In this document: positions 1 to 8,686 of the stretch, in pieces
Position numbering within the stretch: position 1 is the first letter of the stretch
How the letters are laid out: every line of letters starts with the position of its first letter
Assembly: GCA_015488335.1 (NCBI GenBank)
Contig: WFNZ01000051.1
Coordinates: 1-64,000, forward strand
From: Thermovibrio sp.
GTDB lineage: Bacteria > Aquificota > Aquificia > Desulfurobacteriales > Desulfurobacteriaceae
DNA: 64,000 nt
Direction of reading: 5' to 3'
Translations under genes and position numbers: made by a program
The notes under the pieces: generated by a model
What the model was told of the DNA's origin: nothing
Databases searched by the model: none
The model's input: the letters and a program-made list of their open reading frames with translations, nothing else

Positions 1-943
1 CTATAAGTCGCTCATTAGTAGAGAAGCTCCTCACATCAATTACACTTCTTTGGTAAACAGAGAAATAGATTTTGCTATTTGATAATCTATATCCTGATTC
101 CTTTGCCAAATCTTTCTTTTTTAAGAGAAAACCATCTCTTTCTAAATCTCCATTTTTAAATTTATTTAAAATCTTTATAGGCTCCAACGTCCCAATTTTT
201 CTGGAAGTTACGTTCTTCAGATGGAAGCTCACTTTTTGATCTTTCAGCACAGACGTTCTCTCTTTTGAACTTTCAACCGTGGTAACTAAACTATGATTCA
301 CTATTTGCCCAGGAGCTACGCCAAAAAAGTGGATTGAATTTTGGGGAGCTCCCTCAAGGCTCACATGGTCTTTATCCAATTTGAATAGTCGTTCACTCCT
401 ATTTTTAATCAATTTTAACTGAAGTTTGGCGGGTAAAAACCTCTTTAAAGGTTTATAAGTAAAGACAGGAAGTTTTTCTTTCCTTTTTACTGCAGAAGAT
501 GAAAGTAACTCCTTTCTCAGCTTTGCTTTCAGAACCGGAAAAATGTAGCTCTTTCCATTATAAAGCCGACGTGCCAATCTATACTTCACAAAAACATCTT
601 TCTCTTTAAGTGGAACTCTCAACATAAGTCCCTTATCTGGGGTAATCTTTTTTTCTTGTTTACTAAGCTTATCAGGAGAATTTATACTAATAGAACGGAG
701 CTTTCCAGAATAGAGATTTGTTAAGGTGGATTTGTAATCCTGTAAAGAGAGAAGAGAAACATTTGAGTATTTTTTCAAAGGAAAACTACGAGAGATATTG
801 GCAGTTTTTACTTCCTCCTTTAAGGAGTTTAGTAAAATATACCTAAAAAGGTTTTCACTACTATGCTCTTTTAAGGCATCAGCCCTACCTTTCTTTTTTG
901 TGCTAAATCCTGGAGCAGACAGCAGAACGTGAAAAATGTTCAT
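1..943 (-). CDS. Partial Ser/Lys-rich protein at end of flagellar cluster (possible FliK)
   Basis: An uninterrupted reading frame of 314 codons runs from an ATG at 943 off the left edge, so the C-terminus is missing. The start is preceded by GGGAGAG at good spacing and lies 37 bases after fliA on the same strand. The visible part is hydrophilic, low in complexity and rich in Ser, Lys, Leu and Asn. It has no signal peptide, membrane segment or catalytic motif that I recognise. Position after fliA in a flagellar operon, composition and length fit the variable N-terminal part of a hook-length control protein FliK. The diagnostic C-terminal hook domain would lie outside the window. It is more AT-rich than its neighbours. 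The CDS is well supported; FliK is a guess. Confidence 0.8.
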   Translation of the reverse strand, partial: MNIFHVLLSAPGFSTKKKGRADALKEHSSENLFRYILLNSLKEEVKTANISRSFPLKKYSNVSLLSLQDYKSTLTNLYSGKLRSISINSPDKLSKQEKKITPDKGLMLRVPLKEKDVFVKYRLARRLYNGKSYIFPVLKAKLRKELLSSSAVKRKEKLPVFTYKPLKRFLPAKLQLKLIKNRSERLFKLDKDHVSLEGAPQNSIHFFGVAPGQIVNHSLVTTVESSKERTSVLKDQKVSFHLKNVTSRKIGTLEPIKILNKFKNGDLERDGFLLKKKDLAKESGYRLSNSKIYFSVYQRSVIDVRSFSTNERLI

Positions 944-980
944 CTCTCCCTCTTTAAAAATTGACATTTTCAATTATAAC

Positions 981-1592
981 TTATAATTGACGTTCCAGTG
1001 TTTTCTTTAATTTCTTTAAAGCTCCTGTTTTTATCTGCGAAACTCTTGAGACTGAAACTCCCAGTATCTCTCCTATAGACTTAAGGTCAAGCTCCTCAAC
1101 AAATATGAGCTGAAGAACCAACTGCTCCTTTTCTGAAAGCTGAGATATTGCGGAAGAGAGGACTCTCTTTGCTTCTTCCCTCAAAACCTGTTCTTCCGGG
1201 TCGGGAAAGTCTGAAACGAGAGTATCCTTTACAAAGTATCTCTCCGAATTTCCAAAGAGCTTTTCCTCAATTGAGATAAGTGTGGCTATCTCTTCCCTTA
1301 ATTCTGATGTTTCCCCATTTTTTATCTTCTCCCTCACATTTCGTGGGAGAAAGTCCAGTTTCCTCAAATAATCTAATATCTCTCCCCTTATCTTTATGTA
1401 AGCATAGGTGGAGAACTTCGCTCTGTTTGAATCGTACTTTTCTATAGCTTTGATAAGACCTATAACTCCCGTATTTACCAGTTCATCAAAATCAACAACC
1501 CCTTCAGGGAGCCTCCTGAAAATTTTACTGGCAACCTTCCTGACAAGAGGAAGGTGCTCCATAACAAGGTCTTTCCTTGACTTCGTATACAT
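981..1592 (-). CDS. fliA: Flagellar sigma factor sigma-28 (FliA/WhiG family), short form
   Basis: Alternative sigma factor expected to direct late flagellar promoters. Region 2 is clear near residues 30-75 (DFDELVNTGVIGLIKAIEKY, then FSTYAYIKIRG). A region 4 helix-turn-helix lies near 165-195 (LKSIGEILGVSVSRVSQIK). At 203 residues it is shorter than the usual 230-250, and the stretch between regions 2 and 4 does not look like a normal region 3. I start at the ATG at 1592, which overlaps the flhG stop as TGATG and has GGAAGG upstream; the longer frame would need a TTG. The family is confident; the reduced region 3 is the odd point. Known partners are anti-sigma FlgM and RNA polymerase; flgM is not seen here. 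Confidence 0.92.
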   Translation of the reverse strand: MYTKSRKDLVMEHLPLVRKVASKIFRRLPEGVVDFDELVNTGVIGLIKAIEKYDSNRAKFSTYAYIKIRGEILDYLRKLDFLPRNVREKIKNGETSELREEIATLISIEEKLFGNSERYFVKDTLVSDFPDPEEQVLREEAKRVLSSAISQLSEKEQLVLQLIFVEELDLKSIGEILGVSVSRVSQIKTGALKKLKKTLERQL

Positions 1593-2446
1593 CAAACACC
1601 TTCCCTGAAGAACCGAATTAGCCTGCTTATAAAACTCTCCTTCTCTTCGGGAATAACCTCTCCCGTTTCTAACTGAACTATCTTTTTAAGCTCTGTAGAA
1701 AACGGATCTGAAGGGTATAGATGAACTACAGGTTTGGCTTCTTTCAAGGCTTCTTTCAATCTTGAAGAGTAGGGAAGAATACCTGCAAGTTTTAAACGGA
1801 AACCTAAGAACTTTTCAACAGACGTTCTGAGTCTGTCAAAGGTCTCAAAGCCCTCGTTCTTAGACGAAGCAGAGTTGACTATGACTTTAAATGAAGAATA
1901 ACCGTAAACCCTGTAAACGCTTTTTATAAAGGCATAGGCATCTGTAAGAGCAGTAGGCTCTGGAGTAGTTATAACGTAGGTTTCAGAAGCTGCCCTTGAA
2001 AAGTTAACTGTAAACCGGGAAATGCCGGCAGAGTTGTCTAAAATGATAAAGTCGTAGTTATCTATAACTCTGTCTAACTGGATTAACAGGTTTGCCGCTT
2101 CGTAAGATTCCAACTCTTCTAAGGAGTCTATACCGGAGAATCCCAGAACAACGTCAAAGTTGTAGGCCCGTTGAACAACCTCTTTGAGGGAGCTCCCCTT
2201 CAAAACCGCCTTCAAGTTCTTTGAAGGGTCAAGCCCCAGTAGAAGGTGAACATTTCCAAGACCTATATCGCAGTCAAGAAGGAGAACTCTTTTACCAAAA
2301 ACGTTAGCAAGTGTATAGGCAAAGGACGTTGATACGGTCGTCTTTCCAACCCCTCCTTTGCCGCTGACAAAAGAGAGGACTTTACACCTGTTACCTCTGT
2401 TTCTCTCCCTTACAAGCTCTATCAACTTTTCTGCCTGCTTCTCCAT
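1592..2446 (-). CDS. flhG: MinD-like ATPase, flagellar number regulator FlhG/FleN
   Basis: ParA/MinD-superfamily ATPase of 284 residues. The deviant Walker A motif KGGVGKTT lies at residues 30-37, after an N-terminal segment (EKLIELVRERN) that resembles the DQAxxLR-type helix by which FlhG activates the FlhF GTPase. Later motifs include the switch DCDIGLGNVHLLLG and IILDNSAG. A membrane-targeting helix is plausible at the C-terminus (ISRLIRFFREG). It is wedged between flhF and fliA with 3-4 base overlaps, the usual arrangement. FlhF and FlhG together set flagellar number and position. Confident assignment. Confidence 0.93.
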   Translation of the reverse strand: MEKQAEKLIELVRERNRGNRCKVLSFVSGKGGVGKTTVSTSFAYTLANVFGKRVLLLDCDIGLGNVHLLLGLDPSKNLKAVLKGSSLKEVVQRAYNFDVVLGFSGIDSLEELESYEAANLLIQLDRVIDNYDFIILDNSAGISRFTVNFSRAASETYVITTPEPTALTDAYAFIKSVYRVYGYSSFKVIVNSASSKNEGFETFDRLRTSVEKFLGFRLKLAGILPYSSRLKEALKEAKPVVHLYPSDPFSTELKKIVQLETGEVIPEEKESFISRLIRFFREGV

Positions 2447-3591
2447 CAGCCTCCCAGTAAAATATCAGCTATTACGGTAGGTGTCAGGAGTTTAATATCC
2501 TCAGGAACCCTCTGACCTGTGCTTACATACGAAAGGGGAAGACCCGATTTAACACCCACATTAACCATAACACCAGGTTTTGAAGATTCATCAATCTTCG
2601 TAAATAAGAGGAAATCTACAGGGAAAAAGCTTCTGTACCGGTTTACAACCTCTATGGCCTCTTTAGTATCGTAGTTGCAGGAGATTAGCAGAACGTACTC
2701 TATAGAAGTTCCTAAAATAGAAAGAGTGGCTTTTATCTCTCCCAATCTGAAGTAGTCGTAGTGGCTCCTGCCTACCGTATCTATCAGGATAACGTCTAAG
2801 TCCTTCAGGTTTTCAACTATCTCTTTCAGTTTCTTTTGATCTGTAGCAACGTAGAAAGGGACGTTAAGTATTGAAGCGTAAATACGTGCCTGTTGAGTTC
2901 CCCCAACTTTAAAAGTGTCTGTGGAGATAACACCAACTTTTAGTTCCTGCTCTATAACGAACTTACTGGCAAGCTTAAACAGGTTTGTGGTCTTTCCAAC
3001 TCCTGTAGGACCTACGAAGGCAAAAATCCTCTGGTTTCCCTTCTCTACCTTTAATTCACCGGTAAAGGAAAGTTTCTCTTCAAAAGCATTTATCAGTGCT
3101 TCTTTAAAAGTATTGGTGTTAAGGTCTAATTTCTCTGCCTCTATGTCTAAGCCACAGGAAACTTTAACTAGTTCAACGGCAATGTCGGGTTCTACTCCCT
3201 TTTTAACAAGAATGTTAATAAGCTCAACAGCATCTCCGGTAAACTCATCAATCTGCGGAATGGAACAGGGTGCTTTATCCTCAAGGTGTTCTGGAACAGA
3301 TGGAATAGGCACAGGCTGTTGAGAAGGCAGTTTGGAAACGTTTTCTTTGAGGGTTAAAAGGAGCTCCTTAACTTCCTTCAGCTCCTCCTCAAGTTTTTCT
3401 ACCTCCCTCTCCTTTTCTTCTCTCTTTTCTTTCTTTGTAACAAAGAGTCTATAACGTCTTTTCTTAAGAAAAGGAATTATACCGGGAATCTTCTCTACCT
3501 CGTAGTAGAGTATCTCAACGTCACCCAACTCCTCTTTAGCCCTTTCTATAAGGGCATCTAAATCCTCTCCTTCATAAATCTTCACACTCAT
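2446..3591 (-). CDS. flhF: Flagellar biosynthesis SRP-type GTPase FlhF
   Basis: A 381-residue protein with the FlhF layout. A charged, low-complexity coiled N-terminal region (about 50-105, rich in E/K, then proline) precedes an NG GTPase domain. The P-loop GPTGVGKTT is near residues 194-202, followed by DTFKVGGTQQ and the DTVGR motif near 271. FlhF is a homolog of Ffh/FtsY that marks the site of flagellar assembly and is activated by FlhG. Its start overlaps the flhA end by 4 bases (ATGA), and its TGA overlaps the flhG ATG, implying translational coupling. Confident. Confidence 0.94.
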   Translation of the reverse strand: MSVKIYEGEDLDALIERAKEELGDVEILYYEVEKIPGIIPFLKKRRYRLFVTKKEKREEKEREVEKLEEELKEVKELLLTLKENVSKLPSQQPVPIPSVPEHLEDKAPCSIPQIDEFTGDAVELINILVKKGVEPDIAVELVKVSCGLDIEAEKLDLNTNTFKEALINAFEEKLSFTGELKVEKGNQRIFAFVGPTGVGKTTNLFKLASKFVIEQELKVGVISTDTFKVGGTQQARIYASILNVPFYVATDQKKLKEIVENLKDLDVILIDTVGRSHYDYFRLGEIKATLSILGTSIEYVLLISCNYDTKEAIEVVNRYRSFFPVDFLLFTKIDESSKPGVMVNVGVKSGLPLSYVSTGQRVPEDIKLLTPTVIADILLGG

Positions 3592-5666
3592 TTTCCGTCA
3601 ACCACCCCCACAATATTCAGCTGAACCCCAGGTTCAACCTCTGCATAAGAGAGAACGGCAACGTTCGGAAGGTAAGGTTCAAAAATCATCCGAACAAATC
3701 GCCTAACAGCCGGTGAGGTAAGAACAACAGGAATCAGCTGTTGACTCAGGAAGTGACCAACCCCTTCTGAAACGCTTTTAACCAAGTTCTGAACAAAAAC
3801 AGGGTCTAAAGGTGGAAGGTAGCCTTCATTTTCCTTAACCTTCTTTAGTATAAAGTCTTCAGCTTCTGGAGAGAGAGAAAGGGCTGTTAAAACACCGTTC
3901 TTAGCGTAAAGGCTCGTAATGAGACGGGATAAGGACTGTCTCGCAAATTCTGTAAGGACATCGGGATCCTGGGTCTTCTCAATGTTATCTGCAACAGACT
4001 CAATAATCGTTAATAGGTCTTTAACGGGAACTCCCTCCTTCAGGAGGTTCTGAACAACTTTTGTCAGGATACCGTAAGAGACCGGCTCTGGAACCATATC
4101 TCTAACAACCGGGTATCGTGAAGCCAGTTTTGTAACCATTTCTTTAATATCAGACCTGCTGATAATTTCGTGAGCATGCTTTTTGATAACCTCCGACAGA
4201 TGGGTAACTATAACGGTAGGAACATCTACAACCGTATAACCTAAAAGCTTTGCCCTGTCTTTCTCAGAATCATCAACCCAGTATGCCGTAAGACCAAAGG
4301 CTGGCTCCTTGGTAGGTTTCCCCTTTACCTCTCCCCTTACACCTCCAGTATCAATTGCAAGAAACTTGCCAGGTTCAATCTCTCCCCTCGCAACTTCCAC
4401 ATCTCTCAAAAGTATTCTGTACTCGTTAGGCTTCAGCTCAAGGTTATCCCTTATATGAACAAGAGGAATAACTATTCCAAGCTCCTTAGCAAGCTGTTTC
4501 CTGAGGTTCTTTATCTTCTCAACGATCTCTCCTCCCTGGCTCTCATCAACGTAAGGAATGAGGGAGTAGCCGATTTCAAGGGTTATAGGTTCAGGTTGAA
4601 CTATCAGATCTTCTACCTTTTCTTCCTTACCCTTTTCTATGAGTTCCTTGGCTTTCTTCTGGGCCTCTTCAAATTCTTTAACTGTTTCGTACTTATAGAC
4701 CATATAACCGACAGCAGCAACAAGGGCAGCAAGAAGAGAGAAGGGAAGCGTAGGCATTCCGGGAACTATACCGATAATGGCCAGAATCAGGGCAGCCATA
4801 AAAAGGGGTTTATGGTACTTGGTAAGCTGTTTGAATATCTCATGCCCCAGGTCTGTTTCAGCTGCTGCCCGCGTAACCATAAGACCTGCAGCAGTTGAGG
4901 TGATAAGAGAAGGAATTTGAGATACAAGGCCATCTCCAACTGTGAGAATAGTAAAGGTTTTAAGGGCGTCTGAAAAGCTCATGTGGTGCTGAACCATACC
5001 TATTATTAAACCACCTATGATGTTTATAAGGGTTATGATAATGCCAGCTATGGCATCTCCACGGATAAACTTTGAAGCACCGTCCATAGCTCCGTAAAAG
5101 TCGGCTTCTCTGGCTATTTCCTCTCTCCGCCTTCTGGCCTCTTCTTCATCTATAAGACCGGCGTTCAGATCTGCATCTATACTCATCTGTTTTCCGGGCA
5201 TTGCATCCAAAACGAAGCGTGCGGCAACTTCTGAAATCCTCTCTGTACCTTTTGTAACAACGATGTAGTTTATTATGACCAGAATGGCAAAGACGATAAT
5301 TCCAACAACGTAGTTACCACCAACAACGAACTGACCAAAAGCTTTTATAACGTTACCGGCTGCCTCTGGCCCCTCGTTTCCGTGGAGAAGAATCCTCCTG
5401 GTTGTAGCCACGTTGAGGGAGAGACGGAGAAGGGTTGCAAGGAGAAGGAGTGAAGGGAAAGAGGAGAGCTCCAACGGGTGCCTCACGTAAACCGTCGTCA
5501 TAAGGATAACTAAAGAGAAGGAAATGCTGAAGGTAAGGAGAATATCTAAAAGGAGTGGTGGAATGGGAAGTATCATGCTAGCCAGAATGGCCAGTATAAG
5601 AATGACAAATATGAGGTCTGAATACTTGTAAACCCGCGAGTAGTACAGAGTTAGAGATTCTTTCAT
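3588..5666 (-). CDS. flhA: Flagellar type III export apparatus protein FlhA
   Basis: A 692-residue export-gate component. The N-terminal half carries about eight hydrophobic segments (for example residues 18-70, 110-135, 200-300). Between them is the conserved FHIPEP-family cytosolic loop with ADLNAGLIDEEEARRRR. The C-terminal half is the soluble docking domain for export chaperone-substrate complexes, with typical phrases such as GVRGEVKGKPTKEPAFGL and PAVRRFVRMI. I start at the ATG at 5666 rather than the upstream TTG; the ATG overlaps the preceding stop. FlhB, FliP, FliQ and FliR are not in this window. It contains no copy of the GGAGCTCC palindrome. Confidence 0.96.
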   Translation of the reverse strand: MKESLTLYYSRVYKYSDLIFVILILAILASMILPIPPLLLDILLTFSISFSLVILMTTVYVRHPLELSSFPSLLLLATLLRLSLNVATTRRILLHGNEGPEAAGNVIKAFGQFVVGGNYVVGIIVFAILVIINYIVVTKGTERISEVAARFVLDAMPGKQMSIDADLNAGLIDEEEARRRREEIAREADFYGAMDGASKFIRGDAIAGIIITLINIIGGLIIGMVQHHMSFSDALKTFTILTVGDGLVSQIPSLITSTAAGLMVTRAAAETDLGHEIFKQLTKYHKPLFMAALILAIIGIVPGMPTLPFSLLAALVAAVGYMVYKYETVKEFEEAQKKAKELIEKGKEEKVEDLIVQPEPITLEIGYSLIPYVDESQGGEIVEKIKNLRKQLAKELGIVIPLVHIRDNLELKPNEYRILLRDVEVARGEIEPGKFLAIDTGGVRGEVKGKPTKEPAFGLTAYWVDDSEKDRAKLLGYTVVDVPTVIVTHLSEVIKKHAHEIISRSDIKEMVTKLASRYPVVRDMVPEPVSYGILTKVVQNLLKEGVPVKDLLTIIESVADNIEKTQDPDVLTEFARQSLSRLITSLYAKNGVLTALSLSPEAEDFILKKVKENEGYLPPLDPVFVQNLVKSVSEGVGHFLSQQLIPVVLTSPAVRRFVRMIFEPYLPNVAVLSYAEVEPGVQLNIVGVVDGK

Positions 5667-5962
5667 CAACTTCCCTCTCTCCCGTAAGCCTTCAAAACTC
5701 TACTGAACATAGGTTCAAGGCTCTTTCCAATTTCTTCTCCTATCTTCTGGGAGAGCTCCATATTGAAAAGATCCCAGTAAAGCTTCGTAGAGAAATTCCC
5801 TTCAGGAGAAAAAAGACCTTCTGGCATAGACTTTTCTGCCTCTTTGAGGAACTGGTTAACAAGGTAAACTTCAAACTGTCTAACCGCCTCTTTTCCGCTC
5901 TTTATTTCCTCAATCTGGGCAAGATCCCAGTAAACCTCTGCTCTACCTACCCCGTCTAACAT
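5666..5962 (-). CDS. flgJ: Rod-binding protein, FlgJ N-terminal type
   Basis: A 98-residue protein that resembles only the rod-binding domain of FlgJ: a helix around FEVYLVNQFLKEAEKSMP, then YWDLFNMELSQKIGEEIGKSL. The peptidoglycan hydrolase half found in enterobacterial FlgJ is absent, as in many bacteria where the muramidase is a separate protein. It starts 8 bases after flgI, matching the flgI-flgJ order elsewhere. It probably acts as the rod-cap scaffold in the periplasm. The ribosome binding site (GGTGA) is weak, which suggests coupling to flgI. Fairly confident from domain and context. Confidence 0.85.
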   Translation of the reverse strand: MLDGVGRAEVYWDLAQIEEIKSGKEAVRQFEVYLVNQFLKEAEKSMPEGLFSPEGNFSTKLYWDLFNMELSQKIGEEIGKSLEPMFSRVLKAYGREGS

Positions 5963-5970
5963 CTTTCACC

Positions 5971-7062
5971 CTACATAATTATCAGTTTTGCGTGGAGCTT
6001 ACCTGCAGCTTTTATGGCCTGAATTATCGCTATAAGGTCACCAGGGGAAACTCCTAACTGGTTTAAAGCCTTTACAAGGTCTTTAAGTGACGGAGAGTTA
6101 ATCGCAAATATCCTTCCGTGCTCCTCAACAACCTGGGTTTGAACGTTTTGAACAACTTTAGTCTGGCCACCAGAAAGGGGAGGTGGTTGTGAAACAACAG
6201 GAGTTTTTGTAACAGAAACGTAAATGTTGCCGTGGGAAACGTATACAGGAGGATCTATTTTAACGTCGCCACTCATTATAACAGTCCCCGTCTTCTCGTA
6301 GATAACAACTGTGGGTTCAGGATTTGTATCCACTTTAAGGTTCAAAACTTCAGAGATAAACTGGACTTTATCCACTCCCGGAGGATAGTTAACCTTAACA
6401 GTTGCAGAGTCTACAGCTCTTGCTATTTTCATTTTAAAGTGGCTGTTTATCTTTTCGGCTATCTCACTGGCAATGGAAAAGTTGGGAGAGTTCAGTGTAA
6501 GGGTTAAATTTTTAAGCTGGGAAAGTTCAAAAGGAAGAGGCCTTTCAACGATACCACCGTTTGGAACAATACCCGCCGTAGGAAAGTTCTTCTGAACCTT
6601 TCCCCCTCTGTTTGACTCGCTGTAACCTCCTCCGGTTGAAACAGGTCCCTGGGCAAAGGCGTATATCTTTCCGTCGGGTCCCATAAGTGGAGTTCTGATA
6701 AGAACTCCGTTGGCTATGCTCTTTGCATCACCTAAAGAGGCAACTTCAACGTCAAAGGTCATTCCCGGCTTTGCAAAAGGGGGAAGCTTTGCCGTTACGA
6801 TAACGGCAGCAGCGTTTTTCGTCTTTATAGCCTTAGGGTCTATGTAAATTCCCATTTTCCTGAGCATATTTGCAATACTCTGGAGCGTAAAAACGCTGGT
6901 AGTTCCATCTCCGCTACCGTTTAAACCAACAACAATTCCGTAACCGGTAAGGTAGTTAGGCCTTACCCCTTCAACGTTAACCAGAGTTCCTATTTTTACC
7001 TCTGCTCCCAACGAAACGGCTGTAAAGAGGAAAAAGAGGAGTAGAAATCTCAAAATAACCAT
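5971..7062 (-). CDS. flgI: Flagellar P-ring protein FlgI
   Basis: A 363-residue periplasmic P-ring subunit. A signal peptide (MVILRFLLLFFLFTAVSLGA) precedes the conserved start VKIGTLVNVEGVRPN and the hallmark GYGIVVGLNGSGDG. The C-terminus has the typical SLKDLVKALNQLGVSPGDLIAIIQAI pattern, broken here only by small substitutions. I chose the internal ATG at 7062 because AGGAG lies directly upstream and the signal peptide then starts properly; the 7-residue longer frame begins inside flgH. It lies between flgH and flgJ as in many flagellar operons. Very confident. Confidence 0.95.
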   Translation of the reverse strand: MVILRFLLLFFLFTAVSLGAEVKIGTLVNVEGVRPNYLTGYGIVVGLNGSGDGTTSVFTLQSIANMLRKMGIYIDPKAIKTKNAAAVIVTAKLPPFAKPGMTFDVEVASLGDAKSIANGVLIRTPLMGPDGKIYAFAQGPVSTGGGYSESNRGGKVQKNFPTAGIVPNGGIVERPLPFELSQLKNLTLTLNSPNFSIASEIAEKINSHFKMKIARAVDSATVKVNYPPGVDKVQFISEVLNLKVDTNPEPTVVIYEKTGTVIMSGDVKIDPPVYVSHGNIYVSVTKTPVVSQPPPLSGGQTKVVQNVQTQVVEEHGRIFAINSPSLKDLVKALNQLGVSPGDLIAIIQAIKAAGKLHAKLIIM

Positions 7063-7070
7063 GTTAACTC

Positions 7071-7751
7071 CTAAAACGGCCATATTTTCTCAAGGAGTCT
7101 TGCCAGCCAGCCGGGTCTTTGGGAGTTGTTAAAGTAGCCTTTCCCGTTGTATTCAACGTACATATCGGCCACTTTAGAAGAGGGAACGGTGTTATCGGGC
7201 CCTATATCGCTCGGACGGACTATTCCCGATATTCTGAGAACCTGAAAGTCGTCGTTTATTTTTATCGTCTTCTCTCCAACGACAAAAAGGTCTCCGTTGG
7301 GATAGACCTTAACAACCCTTGCTGATATTGTGGCTATAAGTTTGGCGTTCCTGCTGGTAGAACTCTTACCACTAAAACTTGTAGAGGGAGAAGTAGAAAA
7401 ACCTAAGAGAGGGTCTTTACTCTTGCCTGGAAATGGTTTTCCAAAAACTTTAGGCTTATTGAGATTTATGTTGTAAGAGCTTTTCTTACCAGAACTGGTT
7501 TTTGCAGAGCCAACTCCTGACAGGTTTTCGTAAACGGCAATAGTAACAACATCTCCAACGTTGTGGGCTTTGGGGTCTGAGAAAAGGTTGCCGCTCCCGG
7601 TAAAGAGTGAACCAGGAGACACTATTCGTTCCTGAGCAATAGACTTTGGTTCTTTAGGAAAAACAACTACCTCCTTTTTTTCCTCCCCACACGAGGAAAG
7701 GAGAACTAATGGGATACAAACTCCACCAATCCATTTCCAGTAACTCTGCAT
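7071..7751 (-). CDS. flgH: Flagellar L-ring lipoprotein FlgH
   Basis: A 226-residue outer-membrane L-ring subunit. The N-terminus is a lipoprotein signal with lipobox LLSSC (Cys near residue 21). After it come the FlgH signature features: GSLF, the VGDVVTIAVYE motif, a Ser/Lys-rich variable loop, and a C-terminal beta domain with VVGEKTIKINDDFQVLRISGIVRPSDI. The start overlaps flgA by 46 bases out of frame. An L-ring implies a Gram-negative envelope. Confident; the exact start is less sure because of the overlap. Confidence 0.93.
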   Translation of the reverse strand: MQSYWKWIGGVCIPLVLLSSCGEEKKEVVVFPKEPKSIAQERIVSPGSLFTGSGNLFSDPKAHNVGDVVTIAVYENLSGVGSAKTSSGKKSSYNINLNKPKVFGKPFPGKSKDPLLGFSTSPSTSFSGKSSTSRNAKLIATISARVVKVYPNGDLFVVGEKTIKINDDFQVLRISGIVRPSDIGPDNTVPSSKVADMYVEYNGKGYFNNSQRPGWLARLLEKIWPF

Positions 7752-8686
7752 AGCAAAACTTTTCCGGTAGATGGGTTTTTCACCTTTATTATATTCCCCA
7801 CAACGCCGTCCTGCAGAGCTATTCCCAGGAGCTCCACCCTTATAGCCCCGCTTCTGTAAACCACCCTTACGGGCTGATTCCTCTTCACCGCAAAGTTTGG
7901 AATGATTCCAGTTTTCGTTATAACGTCTCCAGGCAGAAAATCCTTCCTTGCCGTAGCCCCAACGATAGAAGAGATACTATCAGTTCCTCCTCTGGCCCTA
8001 CTTTCAACAACCTCTTTCAGCGAGACTTCATCGGAAGTGATAACACTTCCTCGGGGAATAGGTTTTACAGCAACGACAACTTTCACCTTTCTCTCAACTC
8101 TAACTGGGAGCCAGAACTTTTTAACCGTTTTCCCGTTAACAGTTATCTCGTAGATAAATCGGGCTGAACTCCGCCCCAAATAATCAAGTGATAGGTGCTC
8201 TTCATATTTACTGTAGGGAAGCTTTAACTTTAAGTCGGGAACAGAAATCACCTCGTACTGAGGGTAGTTTCTCCTGAAAAAATCTTCAATCAGTTTCCTT
8301 ATGTGGTCGCCGTCAACAACTGAACAGACAGAGGTTATCAGAATCCTCTCTGGCCCTTTTACAGCTATCTCCCTTATAGAGATGCCATTCTCTCTCAGGT
8401 AATCGGCTATTTCCCTTGCAACATCTGTTTTTGAAATGCTCCTCTCACTGCAGGGTGGTGGTGAATCGGCAACTTTTATGGCAGAGAGGAGCTCCCTCTC
8501 AGCAGGACTTCCCTTAATCTCTGAAATCTCTCCTAAGGTTACCTCTTGACCGGAAACCCGAGAGTGATTTTTAAGGAAAACTTCAGCCCCAAAGGAAATG
8601 GAAGAAGAGAGGAGAAAGAAGAAACAGAGGGTCAAAAGGTTAACTCTTAAGGCTAGCAACAGTTCTGAGCATCTCATCGGCAGCAA
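7706..8686 (-). CDS. flgA: Flagella basal body P-ring formation protein FlgA
   Basis: Periplasmic chaperone for P-ring assembly. A hydrophobic signal segment (LLTLCFFFLLSSSISFGA) is followed by a variable region and a C-terminal SAF domain with RGSVITSDEV, DFLPGDVITKTGI and QPVRVVYRSGAIRVELLGIALQDG. The open frame reaches 326 residues, but its first ~17 codons lie inside flgG. A TTG at 8635, just after the flgG stop and immediately before the hydrophobic segment, is a plausible real start. The 3' end overlaps flgH by 46 bases. Family call confident, start uncertain. Confidence 0.88.
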   Translation of the reverse strand: MLPMRCSELLLALRVNLLTLCFFFLLSSSISFGAEVFLKNHSRVSGQEVTLGEISEIKGSPAERELLSAIKVADSPPPCSERSISKTDVAREIADYLRENGISIREIAVKGPERILITSVCSVVDGDHIRKLIEDFFRRNYPQYEVISVPDLKLKLPYSKYEEHLSLDYLGRSSARFIYEITVNGKTVKKFWLPVRVERKVKVVVAVKPIPRGSVITSDEVSLKEVVESRARGGTDSISSIVGATARKDFLPGDVITKTGIIPNFAVKRNQPVRVVYRSGAIRVELLGIALQDGVVGNIIKVKNPSTGKVLLCRVTGNGLVEFVSH

